The notes below the pieces were generated by a model, which was given only the letters and a program-made list of their open reading frames with translations, searched no databases and was not told the DNA's origin. A stretch of 64,000 bases of DNA. Source: Sneathiella sedimenti. GTDB lineage: Bacteria; Pseudomonadota; Alphaproteobacteria; Sneathiellales; Sneathiellaceae. The position numbers and the translations under genes were made by a program. Positions 53,153 to 61,729 of the stretch are shown here, in pieces; positions within the stretch are counted from its first letter, which is position 1, and each line of letters begins with the position of its first letter. The DNA lies in assembly GCF_017313765.1 (NCBI RefSeq), contig NZ_JAFLNC010000004.1, forward strand, positions 372,001 to 436,000, given 5' to 3'.

Positions 53153-53889
53153 AGTATTTAAGACTGGGCGTCAATATTGACCATGTGGCGACAATCCGCA
53201 ACGCGCGTGGCGGCGTTCATCCAGACCCATTGCGCGCCGCCCGCATCGCGGAGGCCGCCGGCGCAGACGGCATTACGGCGCATTTGCGCGAGGATCGACG
53301 CCATATCAGTGATGGCGATATAACCCGACTTGCGCATGAGCTTACAATCCCGCTCAATTTCGAGATGGCGGCGACAAAAGAGATGCTGGAAATTGCGCTT
53401 AGCCATAAGCCTCACGCCAGTTGTCTGGTCCCGGAAAAGCGCGAAGAGCGGACGACCGAGGGCGGGCTTGATGTCGCGGGCGGATATAGTTCGCTTAAAT
53501 ATTATGTCGAGAGCCTGAAGGGAGCGGATATCCGCGTTTCTCTTTTTATCGAGGCGGATCCGAAACAGATCGAGGCAGCGAAAAAAATCGGTGCCGATAT
53601 CATTGAGATTCATACCGGTGCCTATTGCGATATGGAGGATCCAGCGCAGCGGCAGGCCGAATTCGAGCGTATCCAGAAGGCAGCTGCCCTTGCGGAGGAA
53701 CTGGGTCTTGAATGCCATGCAGGCCATGGTCTGACCTACGGCACCGTCAGCCCCATCGCCGCGATCCCGACGATCGTGGAGTTGAACATCGGGCATTTCC
53801 TCATCGGCGAGGCGATTTTTTCCGGGCTGGAACCGGCCATAACCAAAATGCGACACCTGATGGATGAAGCCCGTCAGGCTGTGGCCTAG
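53149..53889 (+). CDS. pdxJ: Pyridoxine 5'-phosphate synthase
   Basis: The 246-residue TIM-barrel enzyme condenses 1-deoxyxylulose 5-phosphate with 3-amino-2-oxopropyl phosphate to pyridoxine phosphate. It has [17 protein letters not shown] at the N-terminus, [14 protein letters not shown] in the active site, and [15 protein letters not shown] for phosphate binding. It is coupled to the upstream DUF2062 gene by an ATGA overlap and followed by acpS after 16 bases. Confidence 0.97.
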   Translation: MKYLRLGVNIDHVATIRNARGGVHPDPLRAARIAEAAGADGITAHLREDRRHISDGDITRLAHELTIPLNFEMAATKEMLEIALSHKPHASCLVPEKREERTTEGGLDVAGGYSSLKYYVESLKGADIRVSLFIEADPKQIEAAKKIGADIIEIHTGAYCDMEDPAQRQAEFERIQKAAALAEELGLECHAGHGLTYGTVSPIAAIPTIVELNIGHFLIGEAIFSGLEPAITKMRHLMDEARQAVA

Positions 53890-53905
53890 GGCGGAGCAGG
53901 GAGAT

Positions 53906-54316
53906 ATGTCCCGGATAATCGGCCTTGGCAATGATATCATCGACATACGGCGAATTGAAAAAACGCTGGACCGGTTCGGTGAGCGATTTATCAGGCGCAT
54001 TTATACCGAGGTGGAGATCGCTAAGTCCGAGCGACGGCTCAACAGGGTGGAATCCTACGCGAAAAGATATGCCGCGAAGGAGGCCTGTTCAAAGGCGCTT
54101 GGGACCGGGTTCCGTCGCGGTGTCTTCTGGAAGGATATGGGGGTCATCAATCTGCCATCCGGAAAGCCGACAATCGCGCTCACCGGGGGCGCGCTGGAGC
54201 AACTGATACGCATTACGCCGCCGGGCATGCGATCTGAAATTCATTTGACGATCACCGATGAACCGCCGCAAGCCCAGGCCATCGTCGTGATTACGGCGAT
54301 TCCGGAAGAGGAATAG
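53906..54316 (+). CDS. acpS: Holo-[acyl-carrier-protein] synthase
   Basis: The 136-residue phosphopantetheinyl transferase activates acyl carrier protein for lipid synthesis. It has [20 protein letters not shown] with the metal-binding Asp10, and [15 protein letters not shown] with the second acidic ligand. The ATG at 53906 has CAGGGAG upstream; the frame runs 14 codons further back into pdxJ without support. It joins pdxJ and lepB in the conserved order pdxJ-acpS-lepB-rnc-era. Confidence 0.95.
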   Translation: MSRIIGLGNDIIDIRRIEKTLDRFGERFIRRIYTEVEIAKSERRLNRVESYAKRYAAKEACSKALGTGFRRGVFWKDMGVINLPSGKPTIALTGGALEQLIRITPPGMRSEIHLTITDEPPQAQAIVVITAIPEEE

Positions 54317-54414
54317 GGGCAAACACGGGAAAACCGCGGGAAATCGGTTGCCTGCGCGTCTTGATCGTGCAATTGAATGTTTTTTGTTTGTAATATTTTT
54401 TTGGAAGAGTTTTG

Positions 54415-55164
54415 ATGAAGGAAGAAGCGGTAAAGGCCAAAGGCGGCCTCGGGGAAACTATCCGTACAATTATTTACGCGGTACTGATTGCGGTGGTGAT
54501 CCGGACCTTTGCCTATGAGCCGTTCAAGATTCCTTCTGAATCGATGTTGCCCACCCTGATGATCGGTGATTACCTGTTCGTCTCCAAATATTCGTATGGC
54601 TATAGCCGACATTCCTTCCCGTTCAGCCTTGCACCGATTTCCGGCCGTATTTTTGAAGACCTGCCCGAGCGTGGCGATGTTGCGGTTTTCAAGAAGCCAA
54701 TCGGGGAACAGGTTGACTATATCAAGCGGATCATGGGCCTGCCGGGAGACAAGCTGCAGATGATCAACGGCGTCCTCCATATAAACGGCACGCCGGTCAA
54801 GCGCGAACGGATTGAGGATTTTGTCGATCGGGACCGGTTCGGCAATGTCCGGCGGATCGCCCAGTATCGCGAAACACTGCCAAGCGGGCGGACTTATTTG
54901 ACACTGGACGAAACCGTGCAGGGGATCATGGACAATACGGATGTCTATTTGGTTCCCGAAAATCATGTCTTCGCAATGGGCGATAACCGCGATAATTCCA
55001 CTGATAGCCGGTTTTTGAGTCATGTTGGTTATGTCCCCGTAGAAAACCTGGTGGGACGGGCGGAGATCATCTTCATGTCCCTAGACGGTTCGGCCGAATG
55101 GTACGAGATATGGAAATATCCCACAGCCATTCGCTGGAACCGGATCTTTAATTCCCTGAGCTGA
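54415..55164 (+). CDS. lepB: Signal peptidase I
   Basis: The ~249-residue inner-membrane protease removes Sec and Tat signal peptides. One N-terminal membrane helix (IIYAVLIAVVIRTFAYEPFK) precedes the catalytic serine in PSESMLPTL (Ser43). The lysine of the dyad is Lys104 in DYIKRIMGLPGDKL. GDNRDNSTDSRFL is the family C-terminal box. ATG 54415 has GGAAGAG five bases upstream. The stop overlaps the rnc start (TGATG), so they are coupled. Confidence 0.96.
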   Translation: MKEEAVKAKGGLGETIRTIIYAVLIAVVIRTFAYEPFKIPSESMLPTLMIGDYLFVSKYSYGYSRHSFPFSLAPISGRIFEDLPERGDVAVFKKPIGEQVDYIKRIMGLPGDKLQMINGVLHINGTPVKRERIEDFVDRDRFGNVRRIAQYRETLPSGRTYLTLDETVQGIMDNTDVYLVPENHVFAMGDNRDNSTDSRFLSHVGYVPVENLVGRAEIIFMSLDGSAEWYEIWKYPTAIRWNRIFNSLS

Positions 55165-55865
55165 TGTCCGGCGCTGCAAAAAATCCTGAGGAACTGGCGG
55201 TCCTGCTGGATCACGAGTTCAAGGATATCAGCCTTCTGAAGTCGGCTGTAACGCATTCTTCCCTGATCAAGGGAAAAGGAAAAAAAGCAGACGGAGAGGA
55301 TTACGATCGCCTCGAATTTCTGGGGGATCGGGTTCTCGGCCTTGTCATCAGTGAAGAGCTTTTCCGCCGATTTGAAACGGCGGAGGCCGGGCAGCTTTCA
55401 CGACGCTATAATGCGCAGGTTCGCCGGGAGACCCTCGCGGAGATAGCCCTGGAAATGGGTCTTCAGGACTATATCCATATGGCCGGGGATCTTGCGGCTA
55501 CCGGTGGGCGTGAAAACCCGTCCATTCTGGAAGACGTGATGGAAGCGGTGATTGCCGCCCTATATCTTGATGGAGGGTTCAGGGCGGCCCGGAAGTTTAT
55601 AAAATCGAAATGGTGGCCGCGGTTTGATTACAAGGATGCATCGAAAAAGGATGCGAAATCGGCACTTCAGGAATGGCTGGCCAAGACGGGAAGAGCCTTA
55701 CCGTGTTATTCGGTGGTAGAGGAAACGGGTCCGGATCATGACCGACGCTTCAAGGTGATGGTGGAAGTTCCCGATTTTACGCCGGCGACCGGAACGGGAT
55801 CGTCAAAACGGGTCGCAGAACAAAGGGCGGCCGCAAAAATATTAAAGGAACTTAAAGGTGAGTGA
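55164..55865 (+). CDS. rnc: Ribonuclease III
   Basis: The 233-residue double-strand RNA endonuclease has the signature DYDRLEFLGDRVLGLV with Glu51 and Asp55. The second acidic site lies near SILEDVMEAVIAALYLDGG. A C-terminal double-stranded-RNA-binding domain ends RVAEQRAAAKILKELK. It processes ribosomal RNA precursors. It shares bases with lepB and overlaps era by eight bases, a tightly coupled lepB-rnc-era operon. Confidence 0.97.
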   Translation: MSGAAKNPEELAVLLDHEFKDISLLKSAVTHSSLIKGKGKKADGEDYDRLEFLGDRVLGLVISEELFRRFETAEAGQLSRRYNAQVRRETLAEIALEMGLQDYIHMAGDLAATGGRENPSILEDVMEAVIAALYLDGGFRAARKFIKSKWWPRFDYKDASKKDAKSALQEWLAKTGRALPCYSVVEETGPDHDRRFKVMVEVPDFTPATGTGSSKRVAEQRAAAKILKELKGE

Positions 55866-56778
55866 TCAACAAATGGGCGAGGGATTAACGCGGTGCGGCT
55901 ATGTCGCCCTTGTCGGCGCGCCGAATGCCGGCAAATCTACCCTGCTCAATCAACTGGTGGGAGCTAAAATCGCGATTGTCACGCCCAAGGTGCAGACAAC
56001 ACGCACCCGCGTGACCGCGATCGCGATCGAAGCGGACAGCCAGATTATCTTTGTTGATACGCCGGGCATCTTCAAGCCCTCTCGTCGCCTGGAGAAGGCG
56101 ATGGTTGATGCGGCTTGGGGTGGCGCGCAGGACTCGGATCGGATCGTGCTGATCATAGATGCCGCGAAAGGCATTTCGGCTGATGTGGAACGCATCATTG
56201 CTGGACTGGAGAAGAATGGCCGGCGGGCGCATGTCATTCTCAACAAGATCGATATCCTGAAACGGGACAGCTTGCTTGCGCTTGCACAATCCCTGTCAGA
56301 CCGCGGCATTTTTGATGAGATCTACATGATTTCCGCGCTGACTGGGGATGGGGTCGCGGATTTGCGGGCGGCGCTTGCGACGGAAATGCCGGAAGGGCCT
56401 TGGCTTTACCCTGAGGATCAGCTCGCCCTTGCACCGATGCGACAGCTTGCGGCGGAAGTCACCCGCGAGAAACTCTTCATGCGTCTTAATCAGGAACTTC
56501 CCTATTCCCTGACAGTGGAGACGGAAAGCTGGGAAGAGCGAAAAGACGGCTCCGTCAAGATCCAGCAGGTGGTCTATGTATCGCGCGCCAACCACAAGCC
56601 GATCATCCTCGGCAAGGGCGGGCAGGCTATCAAGAAAGTCGGTGCGCTCGCCCGCGAAGAGCTGGAAAAAATGCTGGAACGCCGCGTCCATCTGTTTCTT
56701 TTCGTCAAGGTTCGCGAGAAATGGCTCGACGATCCGGAACGCTATCGCGAGATGGGCCTGGACTTTCCTAAAGACTGA
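55858..56778 (+). CDS. era: GTPase Era
   Basis: The 306-residue GTPase binds 16S rRNA and checks 30S assembly. It shows the G1 loop GAPNAGKS (Lys26), VDTPGIFKPSRR (G3) and NKID (G4). The C-terminal KH domain begins near REKLFMRLNQELPYSLTVET and contains ILGKGGQAIKKVG. GTG 55858, overlapping rnc by eight bases, is the likely start; ATG 55873 is an alternative. It closes the rnc-era unit. recO, often next, is absent here. Confidence 0.97.
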   Translation: MSDQQMGEGLTRCGYVALVGAPNAGKSTLLNQLVGAKIAIVTPKVQTTRTRVTAIAIEADSQIIFVDTPGIFKPSRRLEKAMVDAAWGGAQDSDRIVLIIDAAKGISADVERIIAGLEKNGRRAHVILNKIDILKRDSLLALAQSLSDRGIFDEIYMISALTGDGVADLRAALATEMPEGPWLYPEDQLALAPMRQLAAEVTREKLFMRLNQELPYSLTVETESWEERKDGSVKIQQVVYVSRANHKPIILGKGGQAIKKVGALAREELEKMLERRVHLFLFVKVREKWLDDPERYREMGLDFPKD

Positions 56779-56870
56779 CTGCGCGCACCCAACCGTAATT
56801 TATTTGGCATCGTCGCCTGCTGCCCGTTGCCTTGCCATGCGCGGTATTCAGCTTCCCTGTTTGTGAAGCT

Positions 56871-56887
56871 TTAACGAACATGGTTAA
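56871..56887 (-). promoter_or_regulatory. TTAACCAT-N5-TTAA element after era
   Basis: Read on the minus strand this is TTAACCATGTTCGTTAA, one base different from the 17-mer at 9530-9546. It lies in the 232-base gap between era and the Sel1-like gene, where an additional TTAACC occurs at about 56912. Confidence 0.35.
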
Positions 56888-57010
56888 AAAAATAACGGGT
56901 GAAACAAAAAATTAACCTAATCCCCTCCATCATGCTTCTTGAGAAGAATCTAATTCTTCATCTGGAAGTGCTTTTTGTCTGGTTAGTCGAGAGAATATGG
57001 GGATTTGAAA

Positions 57011-57280
57011 ATGGCTAAACGCGACGTGAACTATATAGAGAAACATCTGAAAAGTGCAGATGCGGGCATACCTGATGAACAGTTTCGCGCCGGCCTGCTT
57101 TTTTCAACCGGTGACGGAGTGCAACAGGATCTGGTGACCGCGCATAAATGGTTTAATCTGGCAGCGATGAACGGCATTGAAGAGGCGCGAGAAATCCGAG
57201 CTGAAATTTCTCTAGATATGTCGGCACAGGAAATCGCCAAGGCTCAGAGAATGGCACGTGAATGGATCATGGGCCGATAA
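57011..57280 (+). CDS. Sel1-like repeat protein, short
   Basis: The 89-residue product (MAKRDVNYIEKHLKSADAGI...) contains one clear Sel1/TPR-like repeat: FRAGLLFSTGDGVQQDLVTA followed by HKWFNLAAMNGIEEAREIRA. A C-terminal helix ends AQRMAREWIMGR. Such short Sel1 proteins occur widely in alphaproteobacteria without a proven function. ATG 57011 is preferred over TTG 57005. It stands alone before tRNA-Ser. Confidence 0.75.
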   Translation: MAKRDVNYIEKHLKSADAGIPDEQFRAGLLFSTGDGVQQDLVTAHKWFNLAAMNGIEEAREIRAEISLDMSAQEIAKAQRMAREWIMGR

Positions 57281-57325
57281 AATTAACCCAGACAAAAAAC
57301 GCAGAAAAAATTGCAACTAAACTCT

Positions 57326-57353
57326 TTGACACACAGCCAAAATCTGCCATATT
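57326..57353 (+). promoter_or_regulatory. Sigma-70 promoter of tRNA-Ser
   Basis: Consensus TTGACA at 57326-57331 and CATATT at 57348-57353 are separated by 16 bases and placed 10 bases before the tRNA 5' end. This is the usual layout for a strong stable-RNA promoter. Confidence 0.8.
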
Positions 57354-57362
57354 GCCGCCTCC

Positions 57363-57455
57363 GGTGAGCTGGCCGAGTGGCTGAAGGCGCTCCCCTGCTA
57401 AGGGAGTATGGGGTTAATAGCTCCATCGAGGGTTCGAATCCCTCGCTCACCGCCA
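57363..57455 (+). tRNA. tRNA-Ser (anticodon GCT)
   Basis: This is a 90-base class II tRNA plus an encoded CCA (57453-57455). The acceptor arm pairs GGTGAGC (57363-57369) with GCTCACC (57445-57451), followed by discriminator G. The anticodon stem CTCCC/GGGAG encloses CTGCTAA with GCT at 57397-57399, reading AGC/AGU serine codons. The long variable arm and the T loop TTCGAAT are present. A consensus promoter lies just upstream. Confidence 0.97.
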
Positions 57456-57741
57456 CCCACCCCTGAAAATTTGTCTGGATGGGCTGACAGCATATCGCAG
57501 TTATAACTACTATTGCCCATGATATCTATGGCGCCTTCCTCAATCTCTGCATCTAAAGCCAGTCCAACGCTCGCATGGGCGCAATCGGAGCAATGTCAGG
57601 GAGTCTGCCTCGGGCAATTTACTGCGTATCAGCCGACGGGAGGGTTTTGCGATGCATCCCACCGTCAATCGACTGCAATGGTGGCTAAAGAGACCAAGGA
57701 TGTAATCCGTCATGAAGAAGACCCCCTCAATATCCTTCTGA

Positions 57742-57787
57742 GCTCATAACCTGAAGGTTTTAGGTTCAAATCCTATTTTCGAAACCA
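57742..57787 (+). pseudogene. 3' fragment of an initiator tRNA (tRNA-fMet), possible attachment-site remnant
   Basis: The segment GCTCATAACCTGAAGG followed by TTTTAGGTTCAAATCC and ending TTTCGAAACCA matches the anticodon-loop-to-CCA half of alphaproteobacterial tRNA-fMet: CAT anticodon, 5-base variable region, T loop and full-length acceptor strand with CCA. The 5' half is absent; no D arm or complementary acceptor strand lies upstream. The T stem has four of five pairs. Similarity starts inside the anticodon stem, where many tRNA-targeting integrases cross over, so it may be a relic attachment site. Confidence 0.7.
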
Positions 57788-57816
57788 GAAAATATTGAAA
57801 TATCAATATCTTAAGA

Positions 57817-57847
57817 AAACGCCCCGAACCAAAAATTCGGGGCGTTT
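57817..57847. terminator. Rho-independent terminator between tRNA region and azoR
   Basis: AAACGCCCCGAA at 57817-57828 pairs with TTCGGGGCGTTT at 57836-57847 around a seven-base loop. A-rich and T-rich flanks suit termination in both directions; it serves the convergent azoR transcript. Confidence 0.9.
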
Positions 57848-57866
57848 GCTATTCATCGATACGCTC

Positions 57867-58532
57867 TTAGGAGCAGGCCAGTTTTAGGGCCAGCTCTTTG
57901 GCTGAGTTGTGGGCGTTTGTCACAGAATTTATGTGCCGGTCGTCATTAAACTCTTGATACTCCGCGTTGATCTCGTGGAATTTTTCAACACCCAGATAAT
58001 GGCTCAATGTCTGCACATGAGGGCCCAAGTGGTTCATTTTTTCTCGGATACCACCAATTTCGAAACCAAACTCACCGCTTGAAGTTATCAAAACCAATAT
58101 TTTGCCAGACATAATAGGTTCCAATGGAAAGTCTCCACGAGCTAAATCAAAGGTGAATGTCTTGTGGATGCGGATAACTTGATCAAACCAGGCCTTCAAG
58201 GTGGCAGGCATACCGTAATTGTACATGGATGAGGACATGACGATGACGTCAGCCTGCTCCACCTCACTGATCAATGTATCTGACAAGGAAAGCAACGCCT
58301 TTTGATTGTCAGTTTTGGCGCTATCCGGCGTAAAAACTGCGGCAATCCAGTCTTGACTGATAAAATCAGGTGGGTTGGCCCCTACATCTCTATGGATGAT
58401 TTTACCTTCATTATTTAATATACGCCATTTTTGTATAAATGTTGCGGCGATTGATTTTGATATGGAGTTGTATGCTGCCACTGAATTGTTTGTTTTTCTC
58501 GCACTAGCGTCGATATGAAGCAACGTTTTCAT
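57867..58532 (-). CDS. azoR: FMN-dependent NADH:azoreductase / NAD(P)H:quinone oxidoreductase
   Basis: The 221-residue flavodoxin-like enzyme begins MKTLLHIDASARKTNNS, the FMN-phosphate loop of AzoR. Later motifs are VIVMSSSMYNYGMPATLKAW and VLITSSGEFG. It reduces azo dyes and quinones with two electrons using NADH and probably protects against thiol or quinone stress. ATG 58532 has AAAGGAT seven bases ahead; the frame is open further upstream without support. It is divergent from a LysR gene whose upstream palindrome may control both. Confidence 0.93.
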   Translation of the reverse strand: MKTLLHIDASARKTNNSVAAYNSISKSIAATFIQKWRILNNEGKIIHRDVGANPPDFISQDWIAAVFTPDSAKTDNQKALLSLSDTLISEVEQADVIVMSSSMYNYGMPATLKAWFDQVIRIHKTFTFDLARGDFPLEPIMSGKILVLITSSGEFGFEIGGIREKMNHLGPHVQTLSHYLGVEKFHEINAEYQEFNDDRHINSVTNAHNSAKELALKLACS

Positions 58533-58614
58533 ATGATATCCTTTCATGAACCGATTGATCGTTGAAACAAATATGGAAATTGAAAGGGGGTTTGACGAAT
58601 GGCGATTTCTCAAT

Positions 58615-58639
58615 TATAGATGAAATAATATCATCTATA
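58615..58639. promoter_or_regulatory. Perfect 9-bp palindrome in the azoR/LysR intergenic region
   Basis: TATAGATGA (58615-58623) and TCATCTATA (58631-58639) are exact inverted repeats with a seven-base spacer, ending 12 bases before the LysR start. LysR regulators bind T-N11-A dyads near their own divergent promoter, so this is a likely operator. Confidence 0.6.
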
Positions 58640-58651
58640 TAGAGGTGTTCA

Positions 58652-59554
58652 ATGGACGCGAGGCTACCATCCCTTAATGTTCTTAGAACGTTTGATGCAG
58701 CGGCAAGACTGAAAAGCTTCAAAAAGGCAGCCGAGACGTTACATGTGACGCCAACGGCAGTCTCTCACCAAATCAAGGCATTGGAGGAGGGGCTTGGGAC
58801 CCGTCTGTTTGAGCGCCAGACCCGTGCAGTTAAGCTAACCAGAGAAGGGGAGTTACTTTCTGATACCACTTTCAACATCTTTCGCCAGCTTAACCACACC
58901 GTCAACGAAATTGTCGGCTCAAAAGAGACGCTGACGATTAGTACAACATCTTCTTTTGCCTCAATGTGGCTGGTGCCAAACCTGGAAAAGTTTTACAGGG
59001 CACATCCGGGTATTGATGTTTCCCTTCAAACCGGAGAGCAGAAAATTGATGTCCTGCGCGATCGTCGCATTGATCTTGCGATCAGCTATGGGCAGTACGA
59101 TCCCGCGCAACTTCACACAACAAAACTCGTCACTGAAAAATTTGGCCTATACGCGACGCCGACATATCTTGAAAAATTCACTGAGCTGAAGGACGCGCAG
59201 CTTCTGGAGACGGCGTGGGTGAACAAATCTTTGCCATCAATTACCTGGGAGGCGCTTATCAATCAACAGGGGCGCGAGGAAGGTCACCCGACCTACATAA
59301 TACGGCGGTTTGATCAGGAACATCACGTCATACAAGCCGCCCTGGCGGGTCAGGGAATTGCGCTTGTAAGCTCTATTCTGGTTAGAAATGCTTTGAAAGA
59401 ACAATGGCTTGTTCCTTTTTCTGACAATACCTTGCCGGGTGAAATTGCCGGTTTGACATATTATCTTGTCGTGCCCCCCCATAATCAGCGCAACAAAAGC
59501 GTCGGGGCCTTTACTGAATGGTTGTTGACAGAATTCCGGAAGAGCCTCTCCTAA
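58652..59554 (+). CDS. LysR-family regulator (GcvA-like), divergent from azoR
   Basis: The 300-residue protein has an N-terminal LysR winged helix, LPSLNVLRTFDAAARLKSFK followed by KAAETLHVTPTAVSHQIKAL, with the GcvA-type 'LxxFDAAAR' and 'TPTAVSHQI' motifs. A substrate-binding domain follows. The divergent arrangement with azoR and the shared intergenic palindrome suggest it controls azoR. AGAGGTG precedes the ATG and overlaps the palindrome edge, which would allow autoregulation. The effector is unknown. Confidence 0.9.
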   Translation: MDARLPSLNVLRTFDAAARLKSFKKAAETLHVTPTAVSHQIKALEEGLGTRLFERQTRAVKLTREGELLSDTTFNIFRQLNHTVNEIVGSKETLTISTTSSFASMWLVPNLEKFYRAHPGIDVSLQTGEQKIDVLRDRRIDLAISYGQYDPAQLHTTKLVTEKFGLYATPTYLEKFTELKDAQLLETAWVNKSLPSITWEALINQQGREEGHPTYIIRRFDQEHHVIQAALAGQGIALVSSILVRNALKEQWLVPFSDNTLPGEIAGLTYYLVVPPHNQRNKSVGAFTEWLLTEFRKSLS

Positions 59555-59675
59555 TCAATACTTGCGGTCTCTTTATCTGATTGCCGGGTGTTGTTTCACC
59601 TAAAGCACGATAAATTGCATCATGATAAGACCTGCTTGCATTTGCGTAGATTATACCTTTTCGAAAAGACGCAGA

Positions 59676-60560
59676 TTAAAAGAATCGAGAATCTAACAGC
59701 TTATTTATCATCGCTTTCACTTCCATAGATTTTTGCTTGTCGCTTCTCAATAGCAAGAAAGACTTGAAGTAAATTGGGGGATCAAATGGAATAAGCGACA
59801 ATCCGCTTCGGTCAAAGGAGCTTTCAATCGCGAGGGGGTTTGTGAGGCCTATGCCGATCCCAAGCTTGACCAACTCCGCCACGGTAATGGCATAGGGTGT
59901 CTCGATGACAATATTTGGGTTGATCCCATTCTCATTGAGAACAGTATCTATTTGTTGGCGCGCGCTATCCTCAGACATGAACGCGATAAAGTCCTCACCA
60001 TCGAGATCTTGTGGTCTTATAACTTCTTTAGTTGATAAGGGATGTTTATTTGGTACGGCGCAAATTGCCCTGACACTTGTGAAAACTTCAAAATGCATTC
60101 CCTCTGTATCGATCTCTTCTGCAGCCAGTCCGATGTCAAAATGTCCGTTGTAAACCAGGTTGCGAACTCGAGCAGATGAGGCAATCTGCAAGGTAATCGC
60201 GGTACTCGGATATTCCTCTCGAAACTTGGCGATAGCCCTGGGTACCAGGGAAGAACCTTGTGAGGGAATGCTGGCAATTCGGATCTGCCCTGAACCGAGA
60301 TCCCGAATTCTAGCTGCTGACGTCCGCAATGAATCAAGACCGCGAAAAGAAGTTTTTACGTCACGAAAGAACATTTCACCTTCCGGTGTTGGCACTAATC
60401 GTCCGCGAATACGATTGAATAGTGGAAATCCAAGTGACCTCTCCAGTTCTGCGATTGCCCGACTGATTGCTGGTTGAGTTATTTGAAGAAGATCTGCTGC
60501 GCGGGAGGCCGAGCCAGCCATCATAACTGCCCGAAAGGTTTCTATCTGCCGAAAGTTCAT
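59676..60560 (-). CDS. LysR-family regulator, divergent from the TRAP transporter
   Basis: The 294-residue protein starts MNFRQIETFRAVMMAGSASR followed by AADLLQITQPAISRAIAELE, a classical LysR helix-turn-helix. The effector domain includes RIASIPSQGSSLVPRAIAKF and DIGLAAEEIDTEG. It is divergent from dctP across a 161-base AT-rich gap and so probably controls uptake by that transporter. I found no perfect dyad in the gap. This type resembles regulators of amino-acid and opine catabolism, but the ligand is unknown. Confidence 0.92.
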   Translation of the reverse strand: MNFRQIETFRAVMMAGSASRAADLLQITQPAISRAIAELERSLGFPLFNRIRGRLVPTPEGEMFFRDVKTSFRGLDSLRTSAARIRDLGSGQIRIASIPSQGSSLVPRAIAKFREEYPSTAITLQIASSARVRNLVYNGHFDIGLAAEEIDTEGMHFEVFTSVRAICAVPNKHPLSTKEVIRPQDLDGEDFIAFMSEDSARQQIDTVLNENGINPNIVIETPYAITVAELVKLGIGIGLTNPLAIESSFDRSGLSLIPFDPPIYFKSFLLLRSDKQKSMEVKAMINKLLDSRFF

Positions 60561-60721
60561 GCGAATTTAATAGTCCAATAATTTAACCTATAAGTTTTTA
60601 GCATAGACTTGTTTCTTTTCGTCAATTGTTTTTGATCATTTCCAGAGCTAACTTGATTTCACTTTCCCGTTTGGGGGCTTTCAAAGAATACAATTGAATA
60701 TAGGCAGGTAAGGAATTGAAT

Positions 60722-61726
60722 ATGTCATTGTTGAAATCAACATTTACGAAAGTATTGACGTCCTGTGTTGTGGCCGGGATGTATATTTCTTCAGGCTATG
60801 CGGCAGAAGTTAATTGGGATTTCCCGATTTCTTGGCCGGAAAATAATTTTCATACTGTAAATGCAACAAAATTTGCGTCAGAAGTTGAAAAATCTACAAA
60901 TGGCGAAGTAATAATTACGATTCACCCAAACGGATCGTTGGGCTTTAAAGGGCCAGAGATGCTCACGAGTGTAGAACAGGGGTTGGTGCCAATTGCCGAC
61001 ATTGTCATGAGTGCTCAATCTGGTATCGCGCCAATTCTGGCGCTTGATACGCTGCCTTACCTGGTTAATGACATCGATCAATTGCAGATTCTGTATAAAC
61101 ACTGGCGGCCTGCAGTAGAAAAGGCGGCGGCGAAGCATAATCAGAAAGTGCTTTATATGGTGCCCTGGCCCCCGGCAATGATCTACACGAAATCGCAAGT
61201 AAACAGCATAGACGACCTGAAAGGCGTGAAGGTTCGTACATATAGCAAAAGTTCCAGTGAAATGATGAATAGTCTCGGGATGACTGCGATACAGATGCCT
61301 TGGGGAGAGCTAATTCCAGCGTTAGCCTCTGGGGCCGTTGAGTCTGTGACTACTTCGGCAGCTTCCGGCGTCGATGGCAAGCTTTGGGAGTATCTCGACT
61401 ACATGTATGTGACGTCCCACACATGGTCCACGAACATGGTGACAGTCAATCTGGATGCTTGGAATGCTTTATCCGACGCGCAACGTTCTACTATTGATGA
61501 ACTAGCTCAGAAGCTAGAGCCGGTGTTTATTGAGAATGCTCTTTCAGATCACATCGCAAAACTGAATACGCTGCAGAGCAATGGCATTGAACTCGGGACA
61601 ATTTCACCAGACACGCTAGAAAACATGAAGACGCTTACGGCGCCCTTGGTCGAGAAGTATGTCAACGAGGTGGGTGCACCCGCGTCCGATGTTCTCAAAA
61701 AATATCGTACAGAAGTAAACGGCTAA
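60722..61726 (+). CDS. TRAP transporter substrate-binding protein, DctP family
   Basis: The ~334-residue periplasmic protein has a signal peptide ending near SSGYAA. It shows the DctP pattern DLKGVKVRTYSKSSSEMMNS, where the Arg normally salt-bridges a carboxylate, and PWGELIPALASGAVESVTTS. ATG 60722 has AAGGA seven bases ahead. It heads a dctP-dctQ-dctM operon. The substrate is probably an organic acid; the adjacent RidA gene hints at a nitrogen-containing one, which is speculation. Confidence 0.92.
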   Translation: MSLLKSTFTKVLTSCVVAGMYISSGYAAEVNWDFPISWPENNFHTVNATKFASEVEKSTNGEVIITIHPNGSLGFKGPEMLTSVEQGLVPIADIVMSAQSGIAPILALDTLPYLVNDIDQLQILYKHWRPAVEKAAAKHNQKVLYMVPWPPAMIYTKSQVNSIDDLKGVKVRTYSKSSSEMMNSLGMTAIQMPWGELIPALASGAVESVTTSAASGVDGKLWEYLDYMYVTSHTWSTNMVTVNLDAWNALSDAQRSTIDELAQKLEPVFIENALSDHIAKLNTLQSNGIELGTISPDTLENMKTLTAPLVEKYVNEVGAPASDVLKKYRTEVNG

Positions 61727-61729
61727 GTG

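Larger units (their letters stand above)
57456..57866. other. Gene-free interval after tRNA-Ser: tRNA-fMet fragment and terminator
   Basis: These 411 bases contain a 46-base 3' half of an initiator-type tRNA (57742-57787) and a strong hairpin terminator (57817-57847). The remaining ~280 bases show no recognisable gene. A 78-codon frame at 57513-57749 runs into the tRNA fragment and has no ribosome site or homologous motif. The interval may be a decayed integration junction. Confidence 0.55.

Noticed and set aside
57513-57749. 78-codon frame between tRNA-Ser and the tRNA-fMet fragment
   Set aside because: It has no ribosome site or recognisable motif and its stop codon is supplied by the tRNA fragment; it is probably non-coding or a decayed remnant.
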